Source: Streptosporangium canum (lineage in GTDB: Bacteria; Actinomycetota; Actinomycetes; Streptosporangiales; Streptosporangiaceae). Taken from it: 64,000 nt of DNA. Shown piece by piece: positions 1 through 8,967 of the stretch. The stretch's first letter is position 1. Each line of letters starts with the position of its first letter. Made by a program: the position numbers and the translations under genes. Where the stretch lies: positions 17,353 to 81,352 of the forward strand of contig NZ_FOQY01000038.1 in assembly GCF_900113865.1 (NCBI RefSeq), written 5' to 3'. The notes beneath the pieces were generated by a model. That model was not told the DNA's origin. It saw nothing but the letters and a program-made list of their open reading frames with translations, and did not search any database.

Positions 1-36
1 TCCGAGCCCAGGAGGTCGTCACAGTGCGCTTCCCCG

Positions 37-984
37 TCAGACGGGCCAGACGGTGATGCAGAGCAGGGGCGCCACCAGCACGGTGAGAGGTCCGCTGAGC
101 AGGAGGCCGGCTGTCGAGTAGGCCGCGGCGGGCGCCCAGCACGACCGCCTGTCTCGCTGGTCGAGGAGTCGCTCCACCCGGTGGACGACCGCCTTGTCCG
201 CCAGGGCGAGCGTGCCCGCCTGCGCCGGGCCGGCCGCGGGAGTGGCCATCCGCACCAGGGCGCGGGCCAGCGTCAGCTCGCCGTGGGCGCGGCGGGCCTG
301 GTCGTCTGCCAGCATCTCCAGCAGCACCGGCACGACCCCGCGGGCCGTCCGGGCGACGGGCAGCCGGGGAAAGGCTCGCTCCAGCGCTATGAACGGCAGC
401 AGGACGAGGTCATGGCGGCCTCGCGCGTGCGCGCGCTCGTGCCCGAGCACGGCCTGCAGTTCCTGCGGGCCCAGCAGGTCCAGTGTGCCCTGGCTCAGCA
501 CGATGCGGGCACGCCGTCCCGGCACGCAGTACGCCACGCGCTCTCCACTCGGCAGGACGTAGGCGTCGTGGTGGGAGGAGTGGTCGGCGACCACGTCCAC
601 CAGCAGGCGCTGCCGCCGCTGCTCGGCGACGGTCTTGACGGTGATCCTGATCGTGTGGACGGACAGCCACACGATCAGGCCGATCGACCATCCCAGGGCG
701 GCGACATGCGCGGGACCGAGCCCGCTCAGCCCGTGTCCCGCCGCGAGCTGCTGGAGCAGGGTGTGCATGCCGTGCGGGAAGAGCGCGGCCAGCGGCGCGA
801 CCGCGGCCACCAGGCCCACTCCGACCGCTCCCAGCCCGCCCGACAGGCCGATGGCCTGCCAGAGCACCAGTGCGGCACGGGGACAGCGGCGCGTCCACCG
901 GGCGGCGGCCAGGCGTCCGGCCACCGGCCCTCCGAACACGACGGGCGTCAAGGAGATCCCCGCGACGATCAGCCAGAGGATCAC
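37..984 (-). CDS. M56-family (BlaR1-like) membrane metalloprotease
   Basis: A 315-residue membrane protein with hydrophobic segments near residues 1-20, 38-70, 93-112 and at the C-terminus. The zinc-protease motif HERAH lies at residues 182-186, inside a cytoplasmic loop as in the M56/BlaR1 family. These proteases typically sense an envelope signal and cleave a partner repressor. The GTG start overlaps the stop of the upstream BlaI-type repressor by four bases, so the two are co-transcribed. No penicillin-binding sensor domain follows the protease, so what it senses is unknown. Family call is firm; the beta-lactam link is not shown. Confidence 0.85.
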   Translation of the reverse strand: MILWLIVAGISLTPVVFGGPVAGRLAAARWTRRCPRAALVLWQAIGLSGGLGAVGVGLVAAVAPLAALFPHGMHTLLQQLAAGHGLSGLGPAHVAALGWSIGLIVWLSVHTIRITVKTVAEQRRQRLLVDVVADHSSHHDAYVLPSGERVAYCVPGRRARIVLSQGTLDLLGPQELQAVLGHERAHARGRHDLVLLPFIALERAFPRLPVARTARGVVPVLLEMLADDQARRAHGELTLARALVRMATPAAGPAQAGTLALADKAVVHRVERLLDQRDRRSCWAPAAAYSTAGLLLSGPLTVLVAPLLCITVWPV

Positions 985-1337
985 GGAACGGATCCGTCCC
1001 GCCCCGCGAGCGCGTCCCGGAGGGCCGCGGCCACTTCGGGCGACACCGTGCCGACGAAACGGTTCACCGCCGCTTCGAGATCACCCGCTTCGTCGAGGGC
1101 GGCCCTCATGGTCTCGGCGACGAAGGAGTCCTTGGTGGCCGCGGCCCTGTAGAGATGTGCCCGGCCCAGGCGTTCCCTGGTCACCATGCCCTTGTGCGAG
1201 AGCCGTACCAGCACGGTCAGGACGGTGGTGACCGCGGGTCGCGACGGCAGAGCGCCGGCCAGGTCCTGGGCGAGCGCCCCCTCGGGACGGTTCCACAGGG
1301 CTTCCATGATCGAGCGTTCCAGATTGCCGAGCCGCAC
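981..1337 (-). CDS. BlaI/MecI/CopY-family transcriptional repressor
   Basis: A 118-residue winged-helix repressor (LGNLERSIMEALW at the N-terminus, then AVTTVLTVLVRLSHKGMV as recognition helix and wing). The GTG start is chosen because GGAGGAGG lies just upstream. Members bind as dimers to dyad operators and are inactivated by a partner M56 protease, which here is the next gene, overlapping by GTGA. It probably represses its own operon; a TCTA...TAGA dyad sits just upstream. The usual Actinobacteria regulons are beta-lactamase or respiratory and copper stress genes, and none of these is adjacent. Confidence 0.9.
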   Translation of the reverse strand: MRLGNLERSIMEALWNRPEGALAQDLAGALPSRPAVTTVLTVLVRLSHKGMVTRERLGRAHLYRAAATKDSFVAETMRAALDEAGDLEAAVNRFVGTVSPEVAAALRDALAGRDGSVP

Positions 1338-1724
1338 GCGTTCCGCCTCCTCCGTATTCGCCTGGCTCTATCGAGAGTAGAAGGTTACAGGCTGTCATCG
1401 CTCCGGCCGTCAAACAGAGAAAGAGCGCCCGTTGACAGGCCGTGGCCGGCCCGGCGACACCGCCGAGCGCACCGGTTTCGGCCGCGCAGCGGGCCAGGCA
1501 CTCCACCACGCAACCGCCCCGTGACAGGCCCGTCATCCGCGCCCGCCCCCGGCCCAGACGCACCGTCAACCCGATCGCTCGCTGCCCGGTATTCGCCACG
1601 CCACGCCTGAACAGCACGGATGCGTCCCCCGGAGGCCGAGTCCCCGCACACTGGAACTCGATCACTACAACATGTGAGGCTCCGCTGTGTCACGGACTCT
1701 CGCTGATCCCTGGGGAGAGGCTCA
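1338..1724. other. Divergent intergenic region
   Basis: This 387-base gap separates the blaI operon (minus) from the aminotransferase gene (plus). Apart from the dyad at 1366-1382 and the GGGGAGAGG ribosome-binding site before 1725, I see no gene. Reading frames here show no recognisable protein. Confidence 0.5.
1366..1382. promoter_or_regulatory. Possible BlaI-type autoregulatory dyad
   Basis: An imperfect dyad (CTCTATCGAGAGTAGA on the plus strand; TCTA and TAGA outer arms) lies about 30 bases upstream of the blaI start, where an autoregulatory operator is expected. BlaI-family operators usually carry TAC/GTA-type arms. The match is partial, so this is only a candidate. Confidence 0.3.
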
Positions 1725-3038
1725 ATGACCCTGTCGAGGCGTGCGATGGTCGCTGGGCTCGGTGCGCTGGCCACCTCCCTTGCCCCGAAACCGCCACCCT
1801 CGCGATCACCGGCTCCCGAGCCGCCGGCCGTTCCCCCCGGTCGCACACCCGACCAGCTCGCCGGGGACGAGGGCTTCTGGCGTACCGTCGCCCGGCAATA
1901 CCGGGTCAGCCCGGACTTCGTCAACCTGGAGAACGGCTACTACGGGATCATGCCCGAGCCGGTGCGCCTGGCCTACCACCGCAACGTCGACCGTCTCAAC
2001 GAGCTGAACTCCCACCTGCTGCGCACCTCCTACAAGGCCGAGGCAGACCGGATCAGGGAGCGCGTCGCCACCGTCCTGGGCGCATCGCCGCAGGAGATCG
2101 CCCTGACCCGCGGCGGCACCGAAGCCCTGCAGAACCTGATCGGCGGCTACAACCGGCTGCGCCCCGGCGACGCGGTGATGTACGCCGACCTCGACTATCA
2201 CAGCGCACGCTACGCCATGAACTGGCTGCGTGAGCGCCGCGGCGTGAGCGTCGAACGGATGGTCGTCCCCGAGCCGGCGACCCGGCAGGCCGTACTGGAC
2301 GCCTACGCCCAGGCGCTGCGCGACCGCCCGAAGGTCAAGCTGCTCCTGCTCAGCCACATGAACAACCGCACCGGACTCGTCCTGCCGGTCCGGGAGATCA
2401 CCGCGATGGCCCGCGACAGAGGCGTCGACGTCATCGTCGACGCCGCCCACTCCTGGGGGCAGCTCGACTTCACCATCGGTGACCTCGGGGCGGACTTCGC
2501 CTTCTTCTCCCTGCACAAGTGGATGGGAGCGCCGCTGGGATCGGGGTTCCTCTACATCCGCGCCGGCCGCCTGGCCGACATCGACGCCGCCTTCGCCGAC
2601 GAGACCTACCCCGGCGACGACATCCGCTCGCGGGTCCACTCCGGCACCATGGACGTCGCGCCCATCCTCACGGTGGGCACCGCCCTGGACTTCCACGAGG
2701 TCCTCGGCGGCCCGGTCAAGCAGTCACGCCTGCGTTTCCTGCGCGACCGCTGGGTCCACCAGGTGCGCGACCTGCCCGATCTGGAGATCCTCACCCCCGA
2801 GGACCCCGCCATGTACGGGACCATGACCGCGTTCCGGATCACCGGGCGCACCTCGGAGGCCGACAACGTCGCGATCGCCAAAGACCTGCTCGACCGGCAC
2901 CGGATCTTCACCGTGCGCCGGGGCGGGCCTGCCAGGGGCGACTGCGTCCGGGTGACTCCGGCGCTGTTCACCTCGCGTGACGACGTCGACCTGCTCGCCG
3001 CGGCATTGCGCGATCTCACTTCACGGATGCGCGGCTGA
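1725..3038 (+). CDS. PLP-dependent aminotransferase class V-fold protein, probably Tat-exported
   Basis: A 437-residue fold-type I PLP enzyme of the isopenicillin-N-epimerase/cysteine-desulfurase superfamily. D239 (VDAAHSWGQ) should hold the pyridine nitrogen and K265 (FSLHKWMG) should form the internal aldimine. RGGTEAL at 129-135 is the phosphate-binding turn. The N-terminus SRRAMVAGLGALATSLA is a twin-arginine signal followed by a Pro-rich linker, so the folded holoenzyme is probably exported. GGGGAGAGG upstream supports the ATG. Substrate unknown; it is convergent with the MFS/cysteine-synthase-like pair and may act on related amino acids. Confidence 0.85.
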   Translation: MTLSRRAMVAGLGALATSLAPKPPPSRSPAPEPPAVPPGRTPDQLAGDEGFWRTVARQYRVSPDFVNLENGYYGIMPEPVRLAYHRNVDRLNELNSHLLRTSYKAEADRIRERVATVLGASPQEIALTRGGTEALQNLIGGYNRLRPGDAVMYADLDYHSARYAMNWLRERRGVSVERMVVPEPATRQAVLDAYAQALRDRPKVKLLLLSHMNNRTGLVLPVREITAMARDRGVDVIVDAAHSWGQLDFTIGDLGADFAFFSLHKWMGAPLGSGFLYIRAGRLADIDAAFADETYPGDDIRSRVHSGTMDVAPILTVGTALDFHEVLGGPVKQSRLRFLRDRWVHQVRDLPDLEILTPEDPAMYGTMTAFRITGRTSEADNVAIAKDLLDRHRIFTVRRGGPARGDCVRVTPALFTSRDDVDLLAAALRDLTSRMRG

Positions 3039-3195
3039 GGAATCGGGCAACCGGGCCCTCATTTGCGACGATCTCCGAGGTCAGGAGCGGAACGACATGG
3101 GTCGCCGGTCTGCGCCCGGGCTCGGATCGCGGCTCGATCCGGATGGATTCCCGGCCGGCGGCCGACCCCGTACCGGCCGGGAGTCCATGCAAGGC

Positions 3196-4485
3196 CTACG
3201 CCGCCGCCGGCGCCGTCTCGGGTGAGGCCGCCAGGCGTCCTGATCGGTCCAGGGCGCGTACGGCTGCCGCGCATCCTAGGCCGATCAAGACCAGGGCCAC
3301 CCAGGGCAGGCTCGGCAGGCCCACCGCTCCGCCGAGGTCCAGCGCCCAGCCCGACAGCAGGTTGCCTGCGGCGATGCCGATGCCGGCCAGGGTGCTGTAG
3401 AGCCCGTAGTAGGTAGCCACCATGCGCTGACCGCCGACGGTGACGATGGTCGCCATCTCGAACGGGTAGATGATCATGGTGGCCAGGCTGAGCAGCACCG
3501 CCGTACCGAGGACCGGCAGCAGCACAAGCGCGTGGGCGATCCCGTCGACCGGGGTAGCGGCCGCGCCCGCCAGAGGCGCGGCCAGCGCGAGTGGGGTGAA
3601 GGACAGTCCCATCAGCCCGAGTCCCCAGGTGATGGCCTGGGGTGGGCGCCATCGCCGGGACGCCCACGCCGTCACCCGTGCCTGGCCGGCGATGGTCATG
3701 AGGCCGGAGACCACGAAGATGAGGGTGACGCCGAGCTCGCCGGCCGTCACCCGGCGGACCTCCAGCGGCAGGCCGAGATAGACCTGGAAGTTCAGCACGT
3801 AGGAGCCGATCATGGCCAGGGAGAACAGCAGGAAGGGACGGTTGGTGATCGCCTCGCGCCAGTCGAGGAGCACTCCGCGCTTTTCCTGCCCCTGCCTTCG
3901 CCCCTGCTCCTTGGCCTGTGCCGGCAGGGCCCGCGTCTGGGCGATCGTCAGGGCGGCGAACATCAGTCCCGCGGTGAGGCAGACGAGCTTGAAGGCTATA
4001 CCGTTGAGCACCAGGCCGATGAGGGGCCCGATCAGGATGCCGAGCTGGTAGAAGGCGTTGAACGCCGCGAACGCCTCGATTTTGCGCTCGCCCGCCTCCT
4101 GGGCGAGATAGGCCCGCACTGCGGGGTTGAACAGCGCCCCGGCGAATCCGGTCAACGCCGAGGCGACCACCAGGGCGGGGATGGAGTCGGCCACCGCCAG
4201 CAGCAGAAATGCGACGGTACGCAACCCGCATCCGGCGACGATCATGGGTTTGCAGCCGAGCCGATCGGCGAGGGTGCCCCCGACCAGGAACATGCCCTGC
4301 TGGCTGAGGTTGCGGACGCCGAGGATGAGGCCGACCAGCGCCGCCGGCAGCGCCAGCGTGCCGGACAGGTGACCTGCCAGGTAGGGCATCAGCATGTAGA
4401 AGCCGGTGTTGATGGTGAGCTGGTTGACCAGCAGCAGTTTCACCGGCCGGTCGAAGGACCGCGCCAAGGCCAGCGTGCTTTTCAC
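3196..4485 (-). CDS. MFS transporter
   Basis: A major facilitator superfamily permease of about 429 residues with twelve predicted hydrophobic segments and the loop-2/3 signature GGTLADRLGCKPM. The GTG at 4485 is preferred because the protein then begins just before the first membrane helix and overlaps the stop of the upstream cysteine-synthase-like gene by four bases (GTGA). The overlap indicates translational coupling, suggesting the transporter exports or imports the product or substrate of that enzyme. Substrate cannot be read from the sequence. A longer start would only add a charged, shadow-like N-terminus. Confidence 0.85.
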   Translation of the reverse strand: MKSTLALARSFDRPVKLLLVNQLTINTGFYMLMPYLAGHLSGTLALPAALVGLILGVRNLSQQGMFLVGGTLADRLGCKPMIVAGCGLRTVAFLLLAVADSIPALVVASALTGFAGALFNPAVRAYLAQEAGERKIEAFAAFNAFYQLGILIGPLIGLVLNGIAFKLVCLTAGLMFAALTIAQTRALPAQAKEQGRRQGQEKRGVLLDWREAITNRPFLLFSLAMIGSYVLNFQVYLGLPLEVRRVTAGELGVTLIFVVSGLMTIAGQARVTAWASRRWRPPQAITWGLGLMGLSFTPLALAAPLAGAAATPVDGIAHALVLLPVLGTAVLLSLATMIIYPFEMATIVTVGGQRMVATYYGLYSTLAGIGIAAGNLLSGWALDLGGAVGLPSLPWVALVLIGLGCAAAVRALDRSGRLAASPETAPAAA

Positions 4486-5639
4486 CGCCGTGCCCTTTCG
4501 GTGACGCGTGCTCCTTCGGCGACGGCAGGGGGTCGCATACCGGCCGGGTCGACCACGGTCGCGCATCGCGTCCAGCGGGTCGGCTCACGCTCCGCCGGAT
4601 GGTCGATCACCTCTGGATCCGTCGCCACCGGCGAGCCGAGAAGGCCGTGAGCGGCGCAGTAGTCGTCGTTGAACACCGTGTCGAAGTAGCGGTGCGGGCC
4701 ATCGGGGAAGATCGCCGCTATCCGCGTGTGGCCGGGCAGCGTGCGGGCCACCCAGGACGACACCAGAGCCACCGCCCCGACGCTCCAGCCGCCGGTGGCG
4801 TATCGAAGCGCCGCCAGGCGCCGGCAGGCCCATACCGCTTCCGGCGGCGCGACCCAATGGACTTCGTTGAAGGCCTCGTAGTCCACGTTGCGCGGATAGA
4901 TGCTGCTGCCCAGGCCCCGCATGAGCCGGGAGCGTGCGGGCTGGCCGAAGATCGTCGAGCCGATCGTGTCGACGCCGACGAGCCGTAGGTCGGGGTAGAA
5001 GCGGCGAAGCGCGCGGGAGACGCCGGCGCTGTGGCCGCCGGTGCCCACGCTGCACACCAGGACATCGATCCGCCCGAGCTGGCCGGCCAGCTCGGCGGCC
5101 AGCCCCGCGTAGGCGGTGACGTTGTCGGGGTTGTTGTACTGGTCCGGGCAGTAAGCGTCGGGATGCTCGCCCAGCAGCCGGCGCACCCGCTCTCGGCGTG
5201 CCTGCTGCCAGCCGCCCACCGGATGCGGCTCGGCGACGATGACGACACGGGCTCCGTAGGCCGACAGCAGGCGGCGCATCAGCGGCTCCATCCCCGGATC
5301 GGTCACCAGTGTCACCGGGTGCCCGTAGACGATGCCGGCCAGCGCCAGACCCAGGCCGAAGGTCCCGCTGGTGGACTCCACGATGGGCGCGCCGGGTCGC
5401 AGCTCGCCGCGATCGCGCGCCCGCTCCACGATGTAGAGCGCGGAGCGGTCTTTGATCCCCCCCGGATTGTTGCCCTCCAGCTTTGCCCAGAAGCCGCGGT
5501 CCTGTCCCGAGACGATCTCCGGAACCCATAGGACCGGTGTGTTGCCGACCACATGTTCAGGGGTGTGGCAGGTGTTTCCGGTAATCATCTGGCCGAGCGA
5601 AGGGGTGGTGGTCTGCGTTGATTTAAGTATGTATGTCAT
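4482..5639 (-). CDS. PLP-dependent cysteine-synthase-family protein
   Basis: A 385-residue fold-type II PLP enzyme. K63 in NPGGIKDRSALY corresponds to the Schiff-base lysine of O-acetylserine sulfhydrylase, ESTSGTFGLGLA matches the substrate loop, and SVGTGGHSAGVSRAL the PLP-phosphate glycine loop. It is about 70 residues longer than housekeeping CysK, mainly at the C-terminus, and that class often makes specialised amino acids such as diaminopropionate or modified cysteines. It sits first in a two-gene unit with an overlapping MFS transporter, so a made-and-exported amino acid is a reasonable inference. The ATG is preceded by a GGGGAACGG-type site. Confidence 0.82.
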   Translation of the reverse strand: MTYILKSTQTTTPSLGQMITGNTCHTPEHVVGNTPVLWVPEIVSGQDRGFWAKLEGNNPGGIKDRSALYIVERARDRGELRPGAPIVESTSGTFGLGLALAGIVYGHPVTLVTDPGMEPLMRRLLSAYGARVVIVAEPHPVGGWQQARRERVRRLLGEHPDAYCPDQYNNPDNVTAYAGLAAELAGQLGRIDVLVCSVGTGGHSAGVSRALRRFYPDLRLVGVDTIGSTIFGQPARSRLMRGLGSSIYPRNVDYEAFNEVHWVAPPEAVWACRRLAALRYATGGWSVGAVALVSSWVARTLPGHTRIAAIFPDGPHRYFDTVFNDDYCAAHGLLGSPVATDPEVIDHPAEREPTRWTRCATVVDPAGMRPPAVAEGARVTERARR

Positions 5640-5752
5640 GATCCGTTCCCCGTGGGTGCGATGTGGTCGACTCGCTTTTGGGCATGCGGAAGCGACGGCT
5701 CATGCCGATCAAGTCGAGCGTTGAGTCGTTCGCGTGCCTGCCCGCGGGGCGG

Positions 5753-6205
5753 TTATATGCGGGAAACGGATTTGAGCAGGAGCAACGCCGCCCCTGGAGG
5801 CAGGTGGGCCGGCTGCGAGGAGCGCCGTGCCGACGTCGGCGATGCCGTCGTGGTTGTCGCAACGGTGGTCGAATCGCCGATGGCGTGTCCGCCGGGCAGC
5901 AGGACGCGCACGTTGATGATCGGCGACCCGGCCGCCGCGCCGCACAGGCTGTGATCATCACCGGCGGGCAGCTGGGGACACGGCGATCCGCACGGGAACG
6001 CCACCGCGTCGATCGCGGCGTGGAGCTCGGCGCTTCTGTCGCAGGCGGCCGCCGACTGTTCCGTACCGGGCTCATGACGGTGAGCCGAATGGTCATGCGT
6101 GAGGTGCAGCCCGAGATGCAGCAACACGACAATACCGAGCACGGCCAGGCACACCGCGGAGAGAATGCCTCCGTGCTGTGCGACCCGCCGCATCGATACG
6201 ATCAT
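5753..6205 (-). CDS. Small His/Cys-rich membrane protein (DUF6153-like)
   Basis: A protein of about 150 residues with one N-terminal hydrophobic segment (SAVCLAVLGIVVLLHLGLHL) followed by a His-rich stretch (THDHSAHRHEP) and several cysteines. The arrangement resembles the small actinomycete DUF6153 proteins, including a hydrophobic C-terminal end. The His/Cys content suggests metal binding at the outer face of the membrane; that is inference. Start is uncertain between 6205 and the ATG at 6193, neither with a strong ribosome-binding site. The promoter carries two overlapping inverted repeats, so the gene looks tightly regulated. Confidence 0.55.
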   Translation of the reverse strand: MIVSMRRVAQHGGILSAVCLAVLGIVVLLHLGLHLTHDHSAHRHEPGTEQSAAACDRSAELHAAIDAVAFPCGSPCPQLPAGDDHSLCGAAAGSPIINVRVLLPGGHAIGDSTTVATTTTASPTSARRSSQPAHLPPGAALLLLKSVSRI

Positions 6206-6220
6206 GACCGTAAATATATA

Positions 6221-6246
6221 CTACGTTCCGTAGCGACCCGCTACGG
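6221..6246. promoter_or_regulatory. Overlapping inverted repeats upstream of the His-rich membrane protein
   Basis: CTACG-TTC-CGTAG (6221-6233) overlaps CCGTAGC-GACCC-GCTACGG (6228-6246); both dyads are perfect. They lie directly beside an AT-rich TATATAT stretch that is the likely -10 region for the minus-strand gene starting at 6205. Position and symmetry fit a repressor operator, possibly of BlaI/CopY type because of the TACTACG core. Confidence 0.5.
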
Positions 6247-6422
6247 GGGGTGACTTCGATGGTGACCGGGAGCGTTGGCCGGACGCACTTCGCCGACGGC
6301 GTCCCCGGGGGAGGCGGGGCGTCGGCCAGGCAGGACAGCGCACACCTCGCACCGCGGATCCGTACCGCCGTCGTTATCCGGATCCGCCCGTCGGAGAGGT
6401 AGCCGTCAGAGGCGCCCGGCGG

Positions 6423-7262
6423 CTACCAGTGCGCCGGCCGCGTGAGCGACGGCGGCAGCCTGGTCGCGCTGTCGCCCTTCGCCGCGTCGAGTTGGGACTG
6501 GATGAGAAAGATGCTCTCGGTGAGGTCGGCGCCCCTGAGGTCGGCGCCCCTGAAGTCGGCCCCGATGAGGTCGGCCATTCTCAGGTCGGCGCCCCTGAGG
6601 TCGGCCCCGATGAGATAGGCCCCTCTCAGGTTGGCGCCCCTGAGGTCGGCGCCTTTGAGCTTGGCGCCGATGAGGTCGGCTCCCCTGCGGTCCTTCTTCT
6701 TGTGCCGGACCTCGGCTCGCACGAGCTCGCTCGCGCGCAGCAGCAGGGCGTTGACGTCTCGCCGGTGGGCCGCCACGTCCAGTTCGACGAGAGCGCCGGG
6801 GCTGTCGTGAGTGAGGCGCTCGGTCTGTTCCAGTGCGAGGCGGAGCTCACCGTGGAGCGGGCGGGCCGGTCGCAACGCCAGCGCCTCGGTCAGGTACCAG
6901 AGCAGCTCGTGGAGGTCCCGCATGATCGGGAACACCTCGAACATCTGCTCCGCGGTCTGCGGGGACCGCCGCCAGTCCTGGCCGCCGAAGGTGACCTGGG
7001 AGACCTTCTGCCCGGCGCCGAAACAGTCGTAGACGGTGCAGCCCCGAAAACCCTGCTGCCTGAGGCGGGTGTGGATGCCGCAGCGGAAGTCCTGCCGCAG
7101 ATTGGGGCAGGCCTGCCCGGCCTTCTTGTCGATCGCGAAGTCCACCGAGGCCGAGAACGCCGGCACGACGCAGCACAGCGCGAAGCAGCTCTCGCAGTCG
7201 GCTCGCAGGCTGAGGTGGCCTTCCCCGGCGGAGGGCTCCGCGTGTTCGCGTTTCTCGGACAA
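6423..7262 (-). CDS. Pentapeptide-repeat protein with N-terminal Cys-rich domain
   Basis: About 279 residues from a TTG start at 7262, chosen because GGGAG lies 10 bases upstream and the conserved N-terminal region (SEKREH...) begins there. The N-terminal part has a cysteine cluster (ADCESCFALCC, then CPNL, CGIH, CTVYDC) that could bind a metal. The last third holds A(D/N)LxG pentapeptide repeats (GADLIGAKLKGADLRGANL and on), which fold as a right-handed quadrilateral beta-helix. It resembles a conserved actinomycete family rather than Qnr/MfpA gyrase protectors, because of the Cys-rich domain. Function unknown; it stands alone. Confidence 0.8.
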   Translation of the reverse strand: MSEKREHAEPSAGEGHLSLRADCESCFALCCVVPAFSASVDFAIDKKAGQACPNLRQDFRCGIHTRLRQQGFRGCTVYDCFGAGQKVSQVTFGGQDWRRSPQTAEQMFEVFPIMRDLHELLWYLTEALALRPARPLHGELRLALEQTERLTHDSPGALVELDVAAHRRDVNALLLRASELVRAEVRHKKKDRRGADLIGAKLKGADLRGANLRGAYLIGADLRGADLRMADLIGADFRGADLRGADLTESIFLIQSQLDAAKGDSATRLPPSLTRPAHW

Positions 7263-7437
7263 CGTGCGCGGTCTCCCGTACGAAGCAACCCTGCCGGCCG
7301 CAGCCGTCCATGGACGGCTGGACCGGCACTTTCCCAATGAACCCTAGCCGAACCCGGATCGTGCGCCTGCGACCTCGCGCGTGGGCCCTCCTGCTCACGT
7401 CCGTGGCCATGCGCCCTTTCCGGTCACGACCGGGGGG

Positions 7438-8232
7438 TCAGGTCACGTCGCGGCGCATGGGGACGCCGATCGCCAGCGCGGTGGCCGTGACGGCGTAGGC
7501 CGCCAGGACGAGCGCGCCGAGCACCGGCGGCAGGAGCCGTGCCGAGGAGACGGAGATCTCCGCGGCCGCCTGGCTGATCAGGTTGAAGTTGGTAAGCGCC
7601 GCGGTGGCTCCGCCAGGCAGGTAGGGGTAGATGAGGTTGACGCCGGGAATCAGCGCCAGCGCGTGTTCGACCATGTAGAGGTACAGGCCGAGAGCCGCGA
7701 GGGCCGCCGTCTGGTTGCGCAGCAGCGCTCCGATCCCGACGCCGAGCATGGTGTAGACGGTCATGGCGGCGGCCAGGCGGAGCAGGAGTTCGGCGACCGT
7801 GCCCGGTCCGGCGCCGACGCTCACTCCTCGCAGCGCGGCTCCCCCGTACAGGCCGGCCGCGGCGGACGCGGTGACCACCAGGCCGTAGGCCGCTCCCGCG
7901 ACCGCGTACGTGAGCAGTTTCGCGGCCAGCACGGTCTGCCGCCGGGGGGCGAACAGGAAGGTGAAGGTGATCGTCTTGTGCCGGTATTCCGAGGTCACAG
8001 CGGTCGCCCCGAACAGCGCGGGGACGATCACGGTCAGGCCGGTCAGGCTGAGGACCGTGCGGACGCCCTCCTCCGTCCGCACGCCCGGCATCGAAGGCTC
8101 GAAGTTCTCCGGCCCGACCAGCGTGGCCAGGCCGACCAGGACGCCACCGCAGACGACGGCGGCGAGCGGCCCCCACCTCCACAGCGCCGTCGTGAACAGC
8201 CTGCGGAACTCCGCCTTGACGAGCCGCCTCAT
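7438..8232 (-). CDS. ABC transporter permease
   Basis: A 264-residue ABC-2-type permease with about six hydrophobic segments, starting MRRLVKAEFRRLFTT as is typical of this family. It overlaps the upstream ATPase gene by four bases (8229-8232), so both make one exporter. The divergent YtrA-type GntR regulator and its membrane-protein partner probably belong to the same unit, which in Gram-positives commonly responds to cell-envelope stress or antibiotics. Substrate unknown. Confidence 0.85.
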   Translation of the reverse strand: MRRLVKAEFRRLFTTALWRWGPLAAVVCGGVLVGLATLVGPENFEPSMPGVRTEEGVRTVLSLTGLTVIVPALFGATAVTSEYRHKTITFTFLFAPRRQTVLAAKLLTYAVAGAAYGLVVTASAAAGLYGGAALRGVSVGAGPGTVAELLLRLAAAMTVYTMLGVGIGALLRNQTAALAALGLYLYMVEHALALIPGVNLIYPYLPGGATAALTNFNLISQAAAEISVSSARLLPPVLGALVLAAYAVTATALAIGVPMRRDVT

Positions 8233-8945
8233 GCGGCACCTCCTGTCAGACGCAGGAACGCCTGCTCGAGGGTGGATCCGTCGCCGGTCAGGCCGGCCAG
8301 CGGCCCGGCGCTCATCAGCCGCCCGCGGCGGATGACGAGGACCTGGTCGACCATCTGCTCGGCCTCGCTCAGCACGTGACTGGAGACCAGGACGGTGCGG
8401 CCCTCGTCGGCCATCGCGCGGAGGAAGCGGCGCAGCCAGGCGATGCCTTCCGGGTCGAGCCCGTTGCCGGGCTCGTCGAGCACCAGCACCGGGGGATCGC
8501 CCAGCATCGCGGTGGCGAGGTTGAGCCGCTGCCGCATCCCGGTGGAGAACCCGCGGACCGGGCGGTCGGCGAACTCCGGCATGCCCAGCAGGTCCACGAC
8601 CTCGTCGATCCGGCGCTCGGAGCAGCCGATCATGTCGCCGTAGACGCGCAGGTGATTGCGCGCGCTACGGCCCGGGTGGAAGCTCGACGCGTCGAGAACC
8701 GCGCCGACCGTGCGGGCGGGGTGAGTGAGGTCGGCGTACCGCCTGCCGCCGATCGTCGCGGTGCCCGAGGTGGGCCGGACCAGCCCCAGGAGCATGCGCA
8801 GGGTCGTGGTCTTCCCGGCGCCGTTCGGGCCCAGAAAGCCGGTCACCACCCCGGGCTCCACCGTGAAGCTCAGATCGGTGACGGCGGCCACCTGGCCGAA
8901 GTGCCTGGTCAGGCCCCGAACCATCACCTGGTTCGACATCGTCAT
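8229..8945 (-). CDS. ABC transporter ATP-binding protein
   Basis: An ATPase of about 238 residues with Walker A GPNGAGKTT, signature-region FSTGMRQRLNLA (in place of LSGGQ) and Walker B VLVLDEPGNGLDPEG, then the SSHVLSEAE H-loop. It belongs to the bacitracin/lantibiotic-type exporter ATPases. I prefer the ATG at 8945, which has GGGA 8-10 bases upstream; an in-frame ATG at 8963 would give a nearly leaderless message. It is expressed divergently from the GntR regulator and coupled to the permease by overlap. Confidence 0.88.
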   Translation of the reverse strand: MTMSNQVMVRGLTRHFGQVAAVTDLSFTVEPGVVTGFLGPNGAGKTTTLRMLLGLVRPTSGTATIGGRRYADLTHPARTVGAVLDASSFHPGRSARNHLRVYGDMIGCSERRIDEVVDLLGMPEFADRPVRGFSTGMRQRLNLATAMLGDPPVLVLDEPGNGLDPEGIAWLRRFLRAMADEGRTVLVSSHVLSEAEQMVDQVLVIRRGRLMSAGPLAGLTGDGSTLEQAFLRLTGGAA

Positions 8946-8967
8946 CAGAATGTCCCATCTCATGTAT

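Noticed and set aside
37..1337. Beta-lactam sensor BlaR1-BlaI with beta-lactamase
   Set aside because: The M56 protein has no penicillin-binding sensor domain and no beta-lactamase gene lies nearby, so only the family names are kept.
6423..7262. Qnr/MfpA-type fluoroquinolone resistance protein
   Set aside because: Pentapeptide repeats occupy only the C-terminal third, and a Cys-rich N-terminal domain marks a different family.
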